This document shows, one piece after another, positions 9,417 through 17,303 of a DNA stretch of 64,000 bases. The translations under genes were made by a program, and so were the position numbers. The DNA is from Cryptosporangium arvum DSM 44712 (GTDB taxonomy: Bacteria > Actinomycetota > Actinomycetes > Mycobacteriales > Cryptosporangiaceae): assembly GCF_000585375.1 (NCBI RefSeq), contig NZ_KK073874.1, positions 1,612,001-1,676,000 on the forward strand, written 5' to 3'. The number at the start of each line of letters is the position of its first letter. Position 1 is the first letter of the stretch. The notes under the pieces are model-generated. The model saw nothing but the letters and a program-made list of their open reading frames with translations. It made no database searches and had not been told where the DNA came from.

Positions 9417-9482
9417 ACCGAGCCGCGGAGGCCCGGCTACCGAGCCGCGGAGGCCCGGCCACAGGCCGCGGAAGCGCGGCCG
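9417..9482 (+). repeat. Three tandem copies of a 22-bp unit
   Basis: Units at 9417-9438 and 9439-9460 differ only in the last base (core ACCGAGCCGCGGAGGCCCGG). A third, diverged copy occupies 9461-9482. They lie between the decayed genes and the 3' end of zur. Confidence 0.8.
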
Positions 9483-9520
9483 GATCACCGGCACGGCGGC
9501 GGACGTGGCCGGGCGACGGC

Positions 9521-9919
9521 TCAGCTGCGGGCGGCGCACTCGGCGCAGGTGCCGAAGATCTCCAGGGTGTGTGAGACGTCGGCGAAGCCGTGTTCGGACG
9601 CCACGCGGTTGGCCCAGCTCTCCACGGTGGGGCCGGCGACCTCGACGGTGCGGCCGCACACCCGGCAGACCAGGTGGTGGTGGTGCCCGCTGGAGCAGCG
9701 CCGGTAGAGGTGTTCGCCGCCCGGCGGGCGCATCACGTCGATCTCTTCGGCGTCGGCCAGGGCCTGGAGCGTGCGGTACACGGTGGTGAGGCCGACGGAT
9801 TCGCCGCGCTGGCGCAGCAGTTCGTGCAGCTCCTGTGCGCTACGGAACTCTTCGACCTCGCCGAGCAATGCCATGACTGCCGTCCGCTGACGTGTGGTTC
9901 GGCCGACACTCGCTTGCAT
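9521..9919 (-). CDS. zur: Zinc uptake regulator Zur (Fur family)
   Basis: 132-residue metalloregulator. The winged-helix domain (about residues 1-75) contains the LTTVYRTLQAL recognition helix. The dimerisation domain has GHHHHLVCRVCG (histidines 79-82, Cys85 and Cys88) and a second pair CAEC (Cys125, Cys128), together the structural zinc site. The neighbours are a zinc ABC transporter, a zinc-type ArsR repressor and the ycgRQ-like pair, and M. tuberculosis has zur beside an ArsR gene in the same location. This supports Zur over Fur. The gene is transcribed from the gap at 9920-10093, separately from the znu operon. Confidence 0.88.
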   Translation of the reverse strand: MQASVGRTTRQRTAVMALLGEVEEFRSAQELHELLRQRGESVGLTTVYRTLQALADAEEIDVMRPPGGEHLYRRCSSGHHHHLVCRVCGRTVEVAGPTVESWANRVASEHGFADVSHTLEIFGTCAECAARS

Positions 9920-10005
9920 TGGGGCATCCTCTCCGGCCCGCGAGACGGGCTCCCACCCATCCTCTCAGGTCATATGCCGTAACCGCGATGTGTCGGGGGA
10001 CCTAA

Positions 10006-10085
10006 GCCGTGTCCTGCGAATCCGTGCTCGACTGCGGCTCCGCCTGAGCGGTGCCTCGCTGGGAGCGAGAATCGCAGGACACGGC
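10006..10085. terminator. Large inverted repeat between arsR and zur
   Basis: GCCGTGTCCTGCGA at 10006-10019 is the exact reverse complement of 10072-10085, enclosing 52 bases that can themselves fold. It ends nine bases after the arsR stop codon, so it can serve as the terminator of the znuACB-arsR operon. There is no U-run. Confidence 0.45.
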
Positions 10086-10093
10086 CTCACCGA

Positions 10094-10432
10094 TCACGTG
10101 GGGGAATGTGCGGAGTGGGCTACCGCGTCACGCACGACGTGCGCTACGTGGGAGTCGGTCAGGGAGTAGGCGACCTCGCGGCCGCGGCGGTGCGAGGTGA
10201 CGACGTCGGCGGCGCGGAGCACGCGCAGGTGCTGGGAGACCAGCGGCTGCGGCACGCCGAGCGCGTCGACGAGCTCGTGGACGCAGAGCGCACCCTCGTC
10301 GAGGCGCATCACGATCGCGATGCGCAGCGGCGACGCCAGCGCACGCAGCAGATCTGCCGCGGGGGTGTACCCCGCCACCTCGTCCCCCGGTGCGGAGAGA
10401 GCGGTGAGGGTGACCTCGGCGTCGGGCTTCAT
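10094..10432 (-). CDS. ArsR/SmtB-family zinc-sensing repressor
   Basis: 112 residues, winged helix. The recognition region is PQPLVSQHLRVLRAADVV (about residues 61-78). The last helix carries Asp93, His95, His106 and His109 in the exact D-x-H-x10-H-x2-H arrangement of the alpha-5 zinc site of CzrA/SmtB, so Zn(II) or Co(II) sensing is well supported. It overlaps znuB by the ATGA junction and is therefore the last gene of the uptake operon, which is unusual because such sensors normally control efflux. The M. tuberculosis counterpart (Rv2358) sits beside zur. Confidence 0.85.
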   Translation of the reverse strand: MKPDAEVTLTALSAPGDEVAGYTPAADLLRALASPLRIAIVMRLDEGALCVHELVDALGVPQPLVSQHLRVLRAADVVTSHRRGREVAYSLTDSHVAHVVRDAVAHSAHSPT

Positions 10433-11337
10433 CGGCCCGGGACGCCCGCGCCGGTGGGTTCGGCCGCGACCGGATCGGGCGCGGGAGCCTCCGGGGCCGG
10501 CCGGGAGGGGCGGGCGGCCGCGCGGCGCTGCCAGCCGTGGACCGCGGCCGCCACCGCGGTCACGACGACGAACACCAGGACGGCGAGGACGACGATCGAC
10601 GCACCCGACGGAACGTCCAGGTAGAACGAGCCGACCGCGCCGGTGAGCGCGACCGCGACGCTCAACCCCATCGCACCGGCCAACGTCGCGGCGAACCCCC
10701 GCGCAACCTGCTGAGCGGTGGCCACCGGGATCACCATCAGCGCGCTCACCAGCAGCACGCCGACGACTCGCATCGCGACGGTGACGGTGACCGCCGCCGA
10801 GACCGCCAGCAGGATGTTGAGCAGCCGCACCGGCACGCCCGACACCCGCGCGAACTCCTCGTCGTGGCAGATCGCGAACAGCCACGACCGCAGCCCGACG
10901 GTGAACAGCAGCACCGCGACCGCGAGCACGCCCATCACGATCAAATCGGACGGTCTCGTGGTGAGCAGTGACCCGAACAGGTATCCGAGCAGGTTGTTGT
11001 TGCCGCCGTTCGGCGCCAGGCTGATCAGCAGCACACCACCGGCGATACCGCCGTAGAACAGCAGCGACAGCGCGACGTCGCCGGAGGCACCGCCGCGGGA
11101 GCGGATCAGCTCCACCGCCACGGCGCCGAGCGCGGCCACGACGACCGCGCTGAGCACCGGGGACTGGCCGGTGAGGAACCCGAGCGCGACGCCGGTCAAC
11201 GCGATGTGCCCGATGCCGTCACCGACGAGCGACATCCGCCGCTGCACGAGGTAGATGCCGACCGCGGGCGCGGTGAGGCCGACCAGGACCGCCGCGATCA
11301 GCGCCCGGACCATGAAGTCGTAGTGCAGGATGCTCAT
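10429..11337 (-). CDS. znuB: Zinc ABC transporter permease
   Basis: 302-residue ABC-3 family permease with about eight hydrophobic helices. The stretch VQRRMSLVGDGIGHIALTGV is the family signature, with the conserved Asp/His. A 40-residue Pro/Ala-rich cytoplasmic tail follows the last helix. The start chosen is the ATG at 11337, which overlaps the znuC stop (ATGA). An upstream extension of the frame lies inside znuC. With ZnuA and ZnuC it forms a metal importer. Confidence 0.88.
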   Translation of the reverse strand: MSILHYDFMVRALIAAVLVGLTAPAVGIYLVQRRMSLVGDGIGHIALTGVALGFLTGQSPVLSAVVVAALGAVAVELIRSRGGASGDVALSLLFYGGIAGGVLLISLAPNGGNNNLLGYLFGSLLTTRPSDLIVMGVLAVAVLLFTVGLRSWLFAICHDEEFARVSGVPVRLLNILLAVSAAVTVTVAMRVVGVLLVSALMVIPVATAQQVARGFAATLAGAMGLSVAVALTGAVGSFYLDVPSGASIVVLAVLVFVVVTAVAAAVHGWQRRAAARPSRPAPEAPAPDPVAAEPTGAGVPGR

Positions 11338-12155
11338 CGGTTCACCGCCTTGGCCGGCCCGGCGTGGTCGGGAACGCCGTCCCACTCACCGTGCGGGCTC
11401 GCCGTCGGGTTGCCGTGGACGTGGTGGCGATCGGTGTCGATCCAGTACCCGCCGACGTGCCCGTCGGCCCACGGCGCACCGTCGTGGGCGATCCGGCCGT
11501 GGTCGAGGACGATCGTCCGGGTGATCAGGTCGGCCAGCGGCCCCACCTCGTGCAGCACGACGAGCAGCGTGGTGCCGCGCTCGACCAGCCGCTCGACGGT
11601 CTCGGCGAACGCGCGCTGGCTGGCCGCGTCGACCCCGGCGTTGGGCTCGTCGAGCACCAGCAGATCGGGGGAGCCGGCCAGCGCCCGCGCGATCAGCACC
11701 CGCTGCTGCTGGCCGCCGGAGAGCGTCGAGACCCGTTCGCGGGCGCGGTCGGCGAGGCCGACGGTCTCCAGCGCGTCGGTCACGGCCGCCCGGTCGGCGG
11801 CGGACGCGAAGCGCAGGAAACCGCGGCGGGCCAGCCGGCCGCTGGTGACCACCTCGCGCACGGTGGCCGGCACGCCGGTGGCGGCACCGGCCCGCTGCGG
11901 CACGTACCCGACGCGCTGCCAGTCGTTGAACCGCGCGGTGGGGGTGCCGAACAGCGAAACGGAGCCGCCGGCCAGCGGAACCAGCCCCAGTAGCGTCCGG
12001 ACCAGCGTCGACTTGCCGGAACCGTTGGAACCGAGCAGGGCGACGACTTCGCCGGCGGTGACCGAGAGTGAGACGTCGCGGAGCACCGGACGTTCGCCGA
12101 GCACGACCGTGGCGTGCTCGGCGGCGGCTACCGGGGATGATTCGTTCACTGGCAC
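11334..12155 (-). CDS. znuC: Zinc ABC transporter ATP-binding protein
   Basis: 273-residue ABC ATPase. Walker A GSNGSGKST is at residues 42-50, the signature LSGGQQQR is near 147, and Walker B LLVLDEPNAGVD is followed by the switch histidine in VVLHEVG. The C-terminal extension is rich in His and Asp (DTDRHHVHGNPTASPHGEWD), a feature often found in zinc-transport ATPases. It starts ten bases before the znuA stop, so the two are translationally coupled. Confidence 0.88.
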   Translation of the reverse strand: MPVNESSPVAAAEHATVVLGERPVLRDVSLSVTAGEVVALLGSNGSGKSTLVRTLLGLVPLAGGSVSLFGTPTARFNDWQRVGYVPQRAGAATGVPATVREVVTSGRLARRGFLRFASAADRAAVTDALETVGLADRARERVSTLSGGQQQRVLIARALAGSPDLLVLDEPNAGVDAASQRAFAETVERLVERGTTLLVVLHEVGPLADLITRTIVLDHGRIAHDGAPWADGHVGGYWIDTDRHHVHGNPTASPHGEWDGVPDHAGPAKAVNR

Positions 12156-13081
12156 TGCAATGCGCCTCGCAGGGTTGTCAGGTTGGTGCGCATCACGGAG
12201 AAGTAGTCGTCGCCGCTGTTCTTCTCGATGCCCTCGATCGGGTCGAGGACCTCGGCCTTCGCGCCGACCTCGGCCGCGAGGGCCTCGGCGATCTTCGGGC
12301 TGACGAGCGTCTCGAAGAAGATCTCCTTCACCCCGTTCTGCTTCGCGTAGTTCGCCACCTCGGCGAGGCGGGCCGCGGACGGCTCCTCTTCCGGGGTGAG
12401 GCCGGTGATCGCCACTTGCGTGAGACCGTACCTCGCAGCGAGGTAACCGAACGCGTTGTGGCTCACGACTATCGTTTTCTCCTGACAGCTCGCCAGGCCC
12501 GTCCGGTATTCCTCGTCGAGCGTGCTCAATTTCGTGTCCAGCGCCTTGGCGTTCGCCGTGAATTCCGAGGCGTGGTCCGGGTCGAGGTCGCCGAGCTTCT
12601 TCGCCACCGCGTCCGCGATGCCGGCCAGGCGGGTGGGGTCGAGCCAGACGTGCGGGTCCTTGCCCTTCTCGTCCTCGTGCAGCTCGCCCTCCTCCAGCGG
12701 CACGTAGCCGTCCTTCAGCGGTTCGACGGTCGCCACGTCGAGCGACTTGTCCTTCGCGCCGCCGTCCACCGCGTCGTCGACGGCGGGCTGGAAGTCGCGC
12801 AGGTAGACGACCGCGTCGGCGTCCGTGACCTCGGCCACCTGCTTGGGGCTGAGCTCGAGGTCGTGGGGCTCGGTGCCGGGCTCGACGAGGTTCGTCACCG
12901 ACACCCGATCACCGCCGACCTGCTGCGTGACGTACTGCAAGGGATAGAAGGCGGCGACGACATCGAGCTTGCCGTTCGCGGCGGCAGCGTCGGAGTCGGA
13001 GGAGGAGCAGCCGGTTGCCGCCGTGGCGACGCCGACAGCGAGCAGCGCGGTGAGGGCCGCGCGGAGGGGTCCGCTGTACAT
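12146..13081 (-). CDS. znuA: Zinc-binding lipoprotein of the ABC importer
   Basis: Cluster A-I (ZnuA/TroA-type) substrate-binding lipoprotein, 311 residues from the ATG at 13081. The signal peptide ends with a lipobox whose Cys is residue 25 (TAATGC). Metal ligands are expected at His73 (EPHDLELS), His144 (DPHVWLDP) and the His of SHNAFGY near 210. A short His/acidic stretch (GELHEDEKGKD) precedes the second. In-frame ATGs at 13096 and 13108 exist, but a promoter (TTGACA/GAGAAT) and two Zur-like dyads overlap that region. This favours 13081 and a leaderless mRNA. It is the first gene of znuA-znuC-znuB-arsR. Confidence 0.88.
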   Translation of the reverse strand: MYSGPLRAALTALLAVGVATAATGCSSSDSDAAAANGKLDVVAAFYPLQYVTQQVGGDRVSVTNLVEPGTEPHDLELSPKQVAEVTDADAVVYLRDFQPAVDDAVDGGAKDKSLDVATVEPLKDGYVPLEEGELHEDEKGKDPHVWLDPTRLAGIADAVAKKLGDLDPDHASEFTANAKALDTKLSTLDEEYRTGLASCQEKTIVVSHNAFGYLAARYGLTQVAITGLTPEEEPSAARLAEVANYAKQNGVKEIFFETLVSPKIAEALAAEVGAKAEVLDPIEGIEKNSGDDYFSVMRTNLTTLRGALQCQ

Positions 13082-13118
13082 GACAACGATTCTCATTACT
13101 GATGACAACGAATGTCAA
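13081..13118 (-). promoter_or_regulatory. znuA promoter with two tandem Zur-like boxes
   Basis: Reading the minus strand: -35 TTGACA (13118-13113), 18-bp spacer, -10 GAGAAT (13094-13089), then the ATG at 13081 a few bases later. Two 15-bp dyads overlay it: TGACATTCGTTGTCA (13117-13103, perfect arms) and TGAGAATCGTTGTCA (13095-13081). Occupancy by a zinc-loaded repressor would block both promoter elements. Confidence 0.65.
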
Positions 13119-13171
13119 TCTCGAGGCGGGGGTACTTGCGTTGTTACTTTGAGTGATTGTGCCTCGTTCGC

Positions 13172-13435
13172 TCAGACCTTGAGGACCGCGAGCAGGAGCA
13201 GCACGCCCACCACCGCGGCCCGGCCGAGCCGCGCCATCGGGGCCGCGGAGTCCCAGCCCAGCCAGGCGAGCCAGGCGACGAGCGCGGCGATCAGCACGAT
13301 GAAGGCCGCGCCGAAGACGCCGGGGAGGAACGCGCCGGCCAGCACGAGCGCCATGACCCCGAGGATGAGCACGAGCCGCGGCAGACGCAGCAGGAACGTC
13401 AGCAGGGTGGTGGAGCGGGATCCCAGCTCGGGCAC
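13172..13435 (-). CDS. Small membrane protein (DUF6703-like)
   Basis: 87 residues from a GTG at 13435. Two or three hydrophobic helices (LPRLVLILGVMALVLAG; FIVLIAALVAWLAWL; AVVGVLLLLAVLKV) fill most of the protein. The arrangement LLRLPR followed by paired helices resembles the DUF6703 family of actinobacterial membrane proteins usually found near glyS. Function is unknown. It lies between znuA and the monooxygenase-fold gene and is transcribed divergently from the latter. Confidence 0.6.
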   Translation of the reverse strand: MPELGSRSTTLLTFLLRLPRLVLILGVMALVLAGAFLPGVFGAAFIVLIAALVAWLAWLGWDSAAPMARLGRAAVVGVLLLLAVLKV

Positions 13436-13495
13436 GGGGGATTGCCTCCTGAGTAGCGTGTGGGGGACATCATCGTGGCATTCGGAGGAGACGCC

Positions 13496-13867
13496 TTGCT
13501 GGTCATCAGCCGGTTCGACGTACCGGAGGCGGACGGAGAAGGCTTCCTGGAGCGGGCACGGGCGGCGCTGGCCGCGTTCGCGGCGCGCCCCGGGTTCGTC
13601 CGCGGACGCATCGGGCGCTCGGCGGACGTGCCGACGGCCTGGGCCCTGACCACCGAGTGGGAGTCGGTGGGCAGCTTCCGGCGCGCGCTCTCGGACTTCG
13701 ACGTGAAGGTGCACGCGAGCACGCTGCTGGCCGAGTCGAGCGACGAGCCGAGCGCGTTCGAGGTGATGGGCAGCTGGGACGGCCCCGTGGAGACGGCCGG
13801 GCGCACCGACCGGGCCTTGGACGCGGACACCACTCGCGTGGGTGACCGTCCTGTTACGCGCGGGTAG
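13496..13867 (+). CDS. Antibiotic biosynthesis monooxygenase-fold protein
   Basis: 123-residue protein with the dimeric alpha/beta-barrel pattern of the ABM superfamily. It has LLVISRFDVPEA at the start, a helix, ARPGFVRGRIGRS, and ALTTEWESVGSFRRALSDFDV. Members range from small monooxygenases to proteins without known activity, so no substrate is proposed. The start is the TTG at 13496 because GGAGGAG (13484-13490) is ideally placed before it. A GTG at 13460 is in frame but lacks such a site. Confidence 0.7.
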   Translation: MLVISRFDVPEADGEGFLERARAALAAFAARPGFVRGRIGRSADVPTAWALTTEWESVGSFRRALSDFDVKVHASTLLAESSDEPSAFEVMGSWDGPVETAGRTDRALDADTTRVGDRPVTRG

Positions 13868-13929
13868 CAACCTCGGGTATCCGTTCCGGGCGGGGTGAGG
13901 CAGGCTGAGGGTGTGCGGAGCGAACGGTC

Positions 13930-14718
13930 ATGACCTGGGTTCCCCCCTCTAGCGGGGAGAGCAGCCGACAACCGGCCGGCGAGCCCTACGACCCACCGGT
14001 CCCCGGCTCGCCCCCCGGCTACGACGCCCCCGGCTACGACGGTTCGGGATATGGCGGCTCCGGATACGGCGGTCCCGGCTACGGGTCGCCGGCTCAGGGT
14101 GGGCCGGGGTACGGGCCGGCTGGTCACGGTGGTGCCGCCCCGCGCAGCCCGGCCCCCGGTGGTCCTCCGCACGGCGTCGGGACGAAGGCGGTCTCGGAGC
14201 GGGAAGCACGTCGTCAGCGCGCCCTGCGCGCGCTGCCGCCACCGCCGAGCGCGCCGGCGGGCATGGGGGCCGTTCCCGCCTTCGCGCCGCCGATGCCGCG
14301 CCCGAACCGCACCGTGCTGATCGTGTCGCTGGTGCTCGGCGCCACGCTCCTGCTCTGCTGCGGTGGCGGCGTCGGCGGGGTCGGCGGCCTGCTGTACTAC
14401 ACCTACGAGAACCAGCGGGACGACGCGGTGACCGCGGTGCAGTCCTACCTGGGTGATCTGCAGAACGCGCGGTACGACCAGGCCTACGGACGGCTCTGCG
14501 CCGAGGCGCGCTCCGAACGCAGCCTCGGTGAGTTCACCGAAGCCGAGCAGGTCGCCGGCCAGGTGGGCAGCTTCGCGGTGAGCGATCAGCCGCAGACCGA
14601 CCAGGACGGCAACTGGGTGGTGGCCGCTCAGGTCACGCGGCAGGGCAATTCGGTGCGGTCCGAGCTCTTCCCGGTCACCTTCGAAAGCGGCAGTACGGTA
14701 TCGGTCTGTCCCGGATAA
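13930..14718 (+). CDS. Gly/Tyr/Pro-rich single-pass membrane protein
   Basis: 262 residues. The first 120 are low-complexity, with repeated GYG and GPGYG units and proline runs, and end in a basic patch. A single membrane helix follows ([20 protein letters not shown], about residues 130-150). The 110-residue C-terminal part is predicted extracytoplasmic and resembles DUF4878-like domains ([27 protein letters not shown], quoted in part as [18 protein letters not shown]). Function is unknown. The gene stands directly before glyS. Confidence 0.65.
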   Translation: MTWVPPSSGESSRQPAGEPYDPPVPGSPPGYDAPGYDGSGYGGSGYGGPGYGSPAQGGPGYGPAGHGGAAPRSPAPGGPPHGVGTKAVSEREARRQRALRALPPPPSAPAGMGAVPAFAPPMPRPNRTVLIVSLVLGATLLLCCGGGVGGVGGLLYYTYENQRDDAVTAVQSYLGDLQNARYDQAYGRLCAEARSERSLGEFTEAEQVAGQVGSFAVSDQPQTDQDGNWVVAAQVTRQGNSVRSELFPVTFESGSTVSVCPG

Positions 14719-14830
14719 CCGGCATCTCGGTATCCACAGGGACGAAATGGGGTGGCGGCTGCCCCGACCCGGCGGGGTAGCCTGGCACGTCACAACCCGC
14801 CGAACTGCCAGTCCGGATGGAGAGATCCCG

Positions 14831-16213
14831 GTGTCCGCCGATCGTATGGACGTCATCGTCAACCTGAGTAAGCGACGGGGCTTCGTGTTCCCGTCGAGCG
14901 AGATCTACGGAGGCCTCCGGGCGTCCTGGGATTACGGTCCGCTCGGCGTCGAACTGAAGACCAACGTCAAGCGCCAGTGGTGGAAGACGATGGTGACGGG
15001 TCGCGACGACGTCGTCGGCCTCGACTCGTGCGTGATTCTCGCGCCCGAGGTCTGGAAGGCGTCGGGGCACGTCGAGACGTTCTCCGACCCGCTGACCGAG
15101 TGTCAGAGCTGCCACAAGCGCTTCCGTGCCGACCACCTCGAAGAGGCGTACGAGCACAAGCACGGCAAGCCGCCGGCGAACGGCCTGGCCGACGTCAACT
15201 GCCCGAACTGCGGCACGAAGGGCGCGTTCACCGCGCCGCGCCAGTTCTCCGGGCTGCTCAAGACGTTCCTCGGCCCGGTCGAGGACGAGACCGGTCTGGC
15301 CTACCTGCGCCCGGAGACCGCGCAGGGCATCTTCATCAACTACCGCAACGTCGAGCAGACCGCGCGGAAGAAGCCGCCGTTCGGCATCGCGCAGCAGGGC
15401 AAGAGCTTCCGCAACGAGATCACGCCCGGAAACTTCATCTTCCGCACGCGTGAGTTCGAGCAGATGGAGATGGAGTTCTTCGTGGTGCCCGGCTCCGACG
15501 AGGAGTGGCACCAGTACTGGATCGACACGCGTCTGCAGTGGTACGTCGATCTGGGCATCAACAAGGAGCGGCTCCGGCTCTACGAGCACCCGAAGGACAA
15601 GCTCTCGCACTACTCGAAGCGCACCGTCGACATCGAGTACAAGTTCGAGTTCACCGGCACCGAGTGGGGTGAGCTCGAGGGCATCGCGAACCGCACCGAC
15701 TTCGACCTCAACGCGCACTCCAAGGCCTCCGGCGCCGACCTCTCCTACTTCGACCAGGAGAAGGGCGAGCGCTGGACGCCGTTCGTCATCGAGCCGGCGG
15801 CCGGTGTCGACCGCACGGTGCTGACGTTCATGCTCGACGCGTACGCCGAGGACGAGGCGCCGAACGCCAAGGGCGTGCTGGAGAAGCGCACCGTGATGAA
15901 GTTCGACCCGCGGCTCGCGCCGGTGAAGGCGGCGGTGCTTCCGCTCTCACGCAACACCGACCTGTCGCCGAAGGCTCGCGACCTGGCGGCGAAGCTGCGT
16001 CAGCACTGGAACGTCGACTTCGACGACGCCGGGGCGATCGGCCGGCGGTACCGCCGTCAGGACGAGATCGGGACGCCGTACTGCATCACCGTCGACTTCG
16101 AGACCCTCGACGACCAGGCCGTGACGATCCGCGAGCGCGACTCGCGGTCGCAGGAGCGGGTCGGCCTCGACGCGGTTGAGGGGTACCTGGCTCAGCGCCT
16201 GATCGGCTGCTGA
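14831..16213 (+). CDS. glyS: Glycine--tRNA ligase
   Basis: Dimeric class II glycyl-tRNA synthetase, 460 residues. The motif 1 region contains [18 protein letters not shown] Cys-containing insertion follows (CQSCHKRF and CPNCGTKG). Motif 2 is [19 protein letters not shown], and motif 3 includes [14 protein letters not shown]. The C-terminal anticodon-binding domain ends the protein. The GTG at 14831 is preceded by GGAGAG. Its last 22 bases overlap the convergent MerR-family gene. Confidence 0.95.
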   Translation: MSADRMDVIVNLSKRRGFVFPSSEIYGGLRASWDYGPLGVELKTNVKRQWWKTMVTGRDDVVGLDSCVILAPEVWKASGHVETFSDPLTECQSCHKRFRADHLEEAYEHKHGKPPANGLADVNCPNCGTKGAFTAPRQFSGLLKTFLGPVEDETGLAYLRPETAQGIFINYRNVEQTARKKPPFGIAQQGKSFRNEITPGNFIFRTREFEQMEMEFFVVPGSDEEWHQYWIDTRLQWYVDLGINKERLRLYEHPKDKLSHYSKRTVDIEYKFEFTGTEWGELEGIANRTDFDLNAHSKASGADLSYFDQEKGERWTPFVIEPAAGVDRTVLTFMLDAYAEDEAPNAKGVLEKRTVMKFDPRLAPVKAAVLPLSRNTDLSPKARDLAAKLRQHWNVDFDDAGAIGRRYRRQDEIGTPYCITVDFETLDDQAVTIRERDSRSQERVGLDAVEGYLAQRLIGC

Positions 16214-16572
16214 ACGATCTCCGCCAGGTCGGGGCAGGTCCGGTAGTCGGGGTGGGGGCACTCCAGCCCCCGCTCGACGAAGGCCAGCTCCTGCTGTGCC
16301 AGCGCGATGCGGTCCTCCAGCAGCTTCTTGCGGCGCTGGAGGACCGCGGTGCGTTCGGCCACGTCGCGGATCGCGAACATCTCGCGCAGCTCGCCCAGCC
16401 CCATGCCCAGTTCGCGTCCGCGCTGGATGAACCGCACCAGCCGGACGTCGAGATCGCTGTAGCGGCGCTGGCCGCGGCTGCGCTGCGGGCTGAGCAGCCC
16501 GGCGTCCTCCCACTGGCGCAGGAGGTGCTGGCTCACACCGCAGGCGTTGCTGACCTCGCCTATTGACCTCAT
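16192..16572 (-). CDS. MerR-family transcriptional regulator
   Basis: 126 residues. The N-terminal winged helix-turn-helix ([20 protein letters not shown], then [12 protein letters not shown] and [14 protein letters not shown]) is typical. A coiled coil (about 80-108) follows, and a C-terminal CPHPDYRTC segment may bind a metal or sense redox state. The start at 16572 fits the family. The gene is divergent from the siderophore-interacting protein gene with only 28 bp between, so it probably controls that gene and itself. Confidence 0.8.
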   Translation of the reverse strand: MRSIGEVSNACGVSQHLLRQWEDAGLLSPQRSRGQRRYSDLDVRLVRFIQRGRELGMGLGELREMFAIRDVAERTAVLQRRKKLLEDRIALAQQELAFVERGLECPHPDYRTCPDLAEIVQQPIRR

Positions 16573-16591
16573 GTGAACATTAGGGTCCACG

Positions 16592-16609
16592 GTTGACGGC
16601 ATGGTCAAC
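16592..16609. promoter_or_regulatory. Candidate MerR-type operator
   Basis: GTTGAC-GGCATG-GTCAAC is a perfect 6-bp dyad spanning the start codon of the SIP gene, in the short gap between it and the divergent MerR gene. The position suits a repressor site. Binding is inferred. Confidence 0.35.
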
Positions 16610-17263
16610 ATGATTGAGTCGCTGGCCCACCGGGTGCTGACGTCCGCGTCGGTGGTCGCCGTCACCCGGCTCGGTTCGGCGGTGCACGAGGTGACGCTCG
16701 AGGCTCCGGAGTTCGGCACCTGGCGGTGCGTGCCGGGGCAGAGTGTCCGGCTGTTCGTCGGCAACGGATTACGTACCTACTCGGTGTGGACGCTCAGCGG
16801 GTCGACGCTGGTGCTGCGGGGTTTCTCGCACGCGGACGGGCCGGGGAGCCGTTGGATGGCTTCGGCGCAGGTGGGGTCGCGGGTCGCTCTGACCGCACCG
16901 AAGGGCGTGTTCGTGCTGGATCCGGCCGCGCCGTGGCACTTGTTCGTCGGCGACGACACCGGCGCCGTGCCGTTGCTGGCGATGCGTGCCTCGCTGCCGG
17001 CTTCGGCGTCGGTGCTGGGCATCGTGGTTTCGCGGGAGGAGATACCGCCGCTCGGGGCACCGTTGCCGTGGCGCTCGTCGGGGACGTTGCTGGACGCGGT
17101 GCGCTCACTGGAGCTGCCGTCGTCACCGGGGGTGGCATACGTGGCGGGGGAGCAGAAGGCGTGCCTCGCGGTGCGCGACCACCTGCGGACCTCGCTGGGG
17201 TGGCCGCGGAGGTCCGTGCGGGTGTCGGCGCACTGGACGCCGGGCAAGCGGGGCCTGGAGTAG
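16601..17263 (+). CDS. Siderophore-interacting (FAD/NADPH ferric reductase-like) protein
   Basis: 220 residues with the two-domain ferredoxin-reductase-like fold of the SIP family. The flavin domain has GQSVRLFVGNGLRTYSVW (RxYSxW-type FAD motif). The NAD(P)-binding domain has HLFVGDDTGAVPLLAM and PGVAYVAGEQKACLAVRDHL. Such proteins reduce or process ferric siderophores or act as flavin reductases; the substrate is unknown. Control by the divergent MerR gene is likely from the shared short promoter region. Confidence 0.75.
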   Translation: MVNMIESLAHRVLTSASVVAVTRLGSAVHEVTLEAPEFGTWRCVPGQSVRLFVGNGLRTYSVWTLSGSTLVLRGFSHADGPGSRWMASAQVGSRVALTAPKGVFVLDPAAPWHLFVGDDTGAVPLLAMRASLPASASVLGIVVSREEIPPLGAPLPWRSSGTLLDAVRSLELPSSPGVAYVAGEQKACLAVRDHLRTSLGWPRRSVRVSAHWTPGKRGLE

Positions 17264-17303
17264 CCGGCTGCGCCCCGCCCGGTGGGCGGGTAAGGATGGG
17301 GGC

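Noticed and set aside
9920-10005. Zur box controlling zur itself
   Set aside because: No TGA-N9-TCA dyad occurs in the zur upstream region.
12146-13108. znuA start at 13108 or 13096
   Set aside because: Both lie inside the promoter and operator dyads. The signal peptide is complete from 13081.
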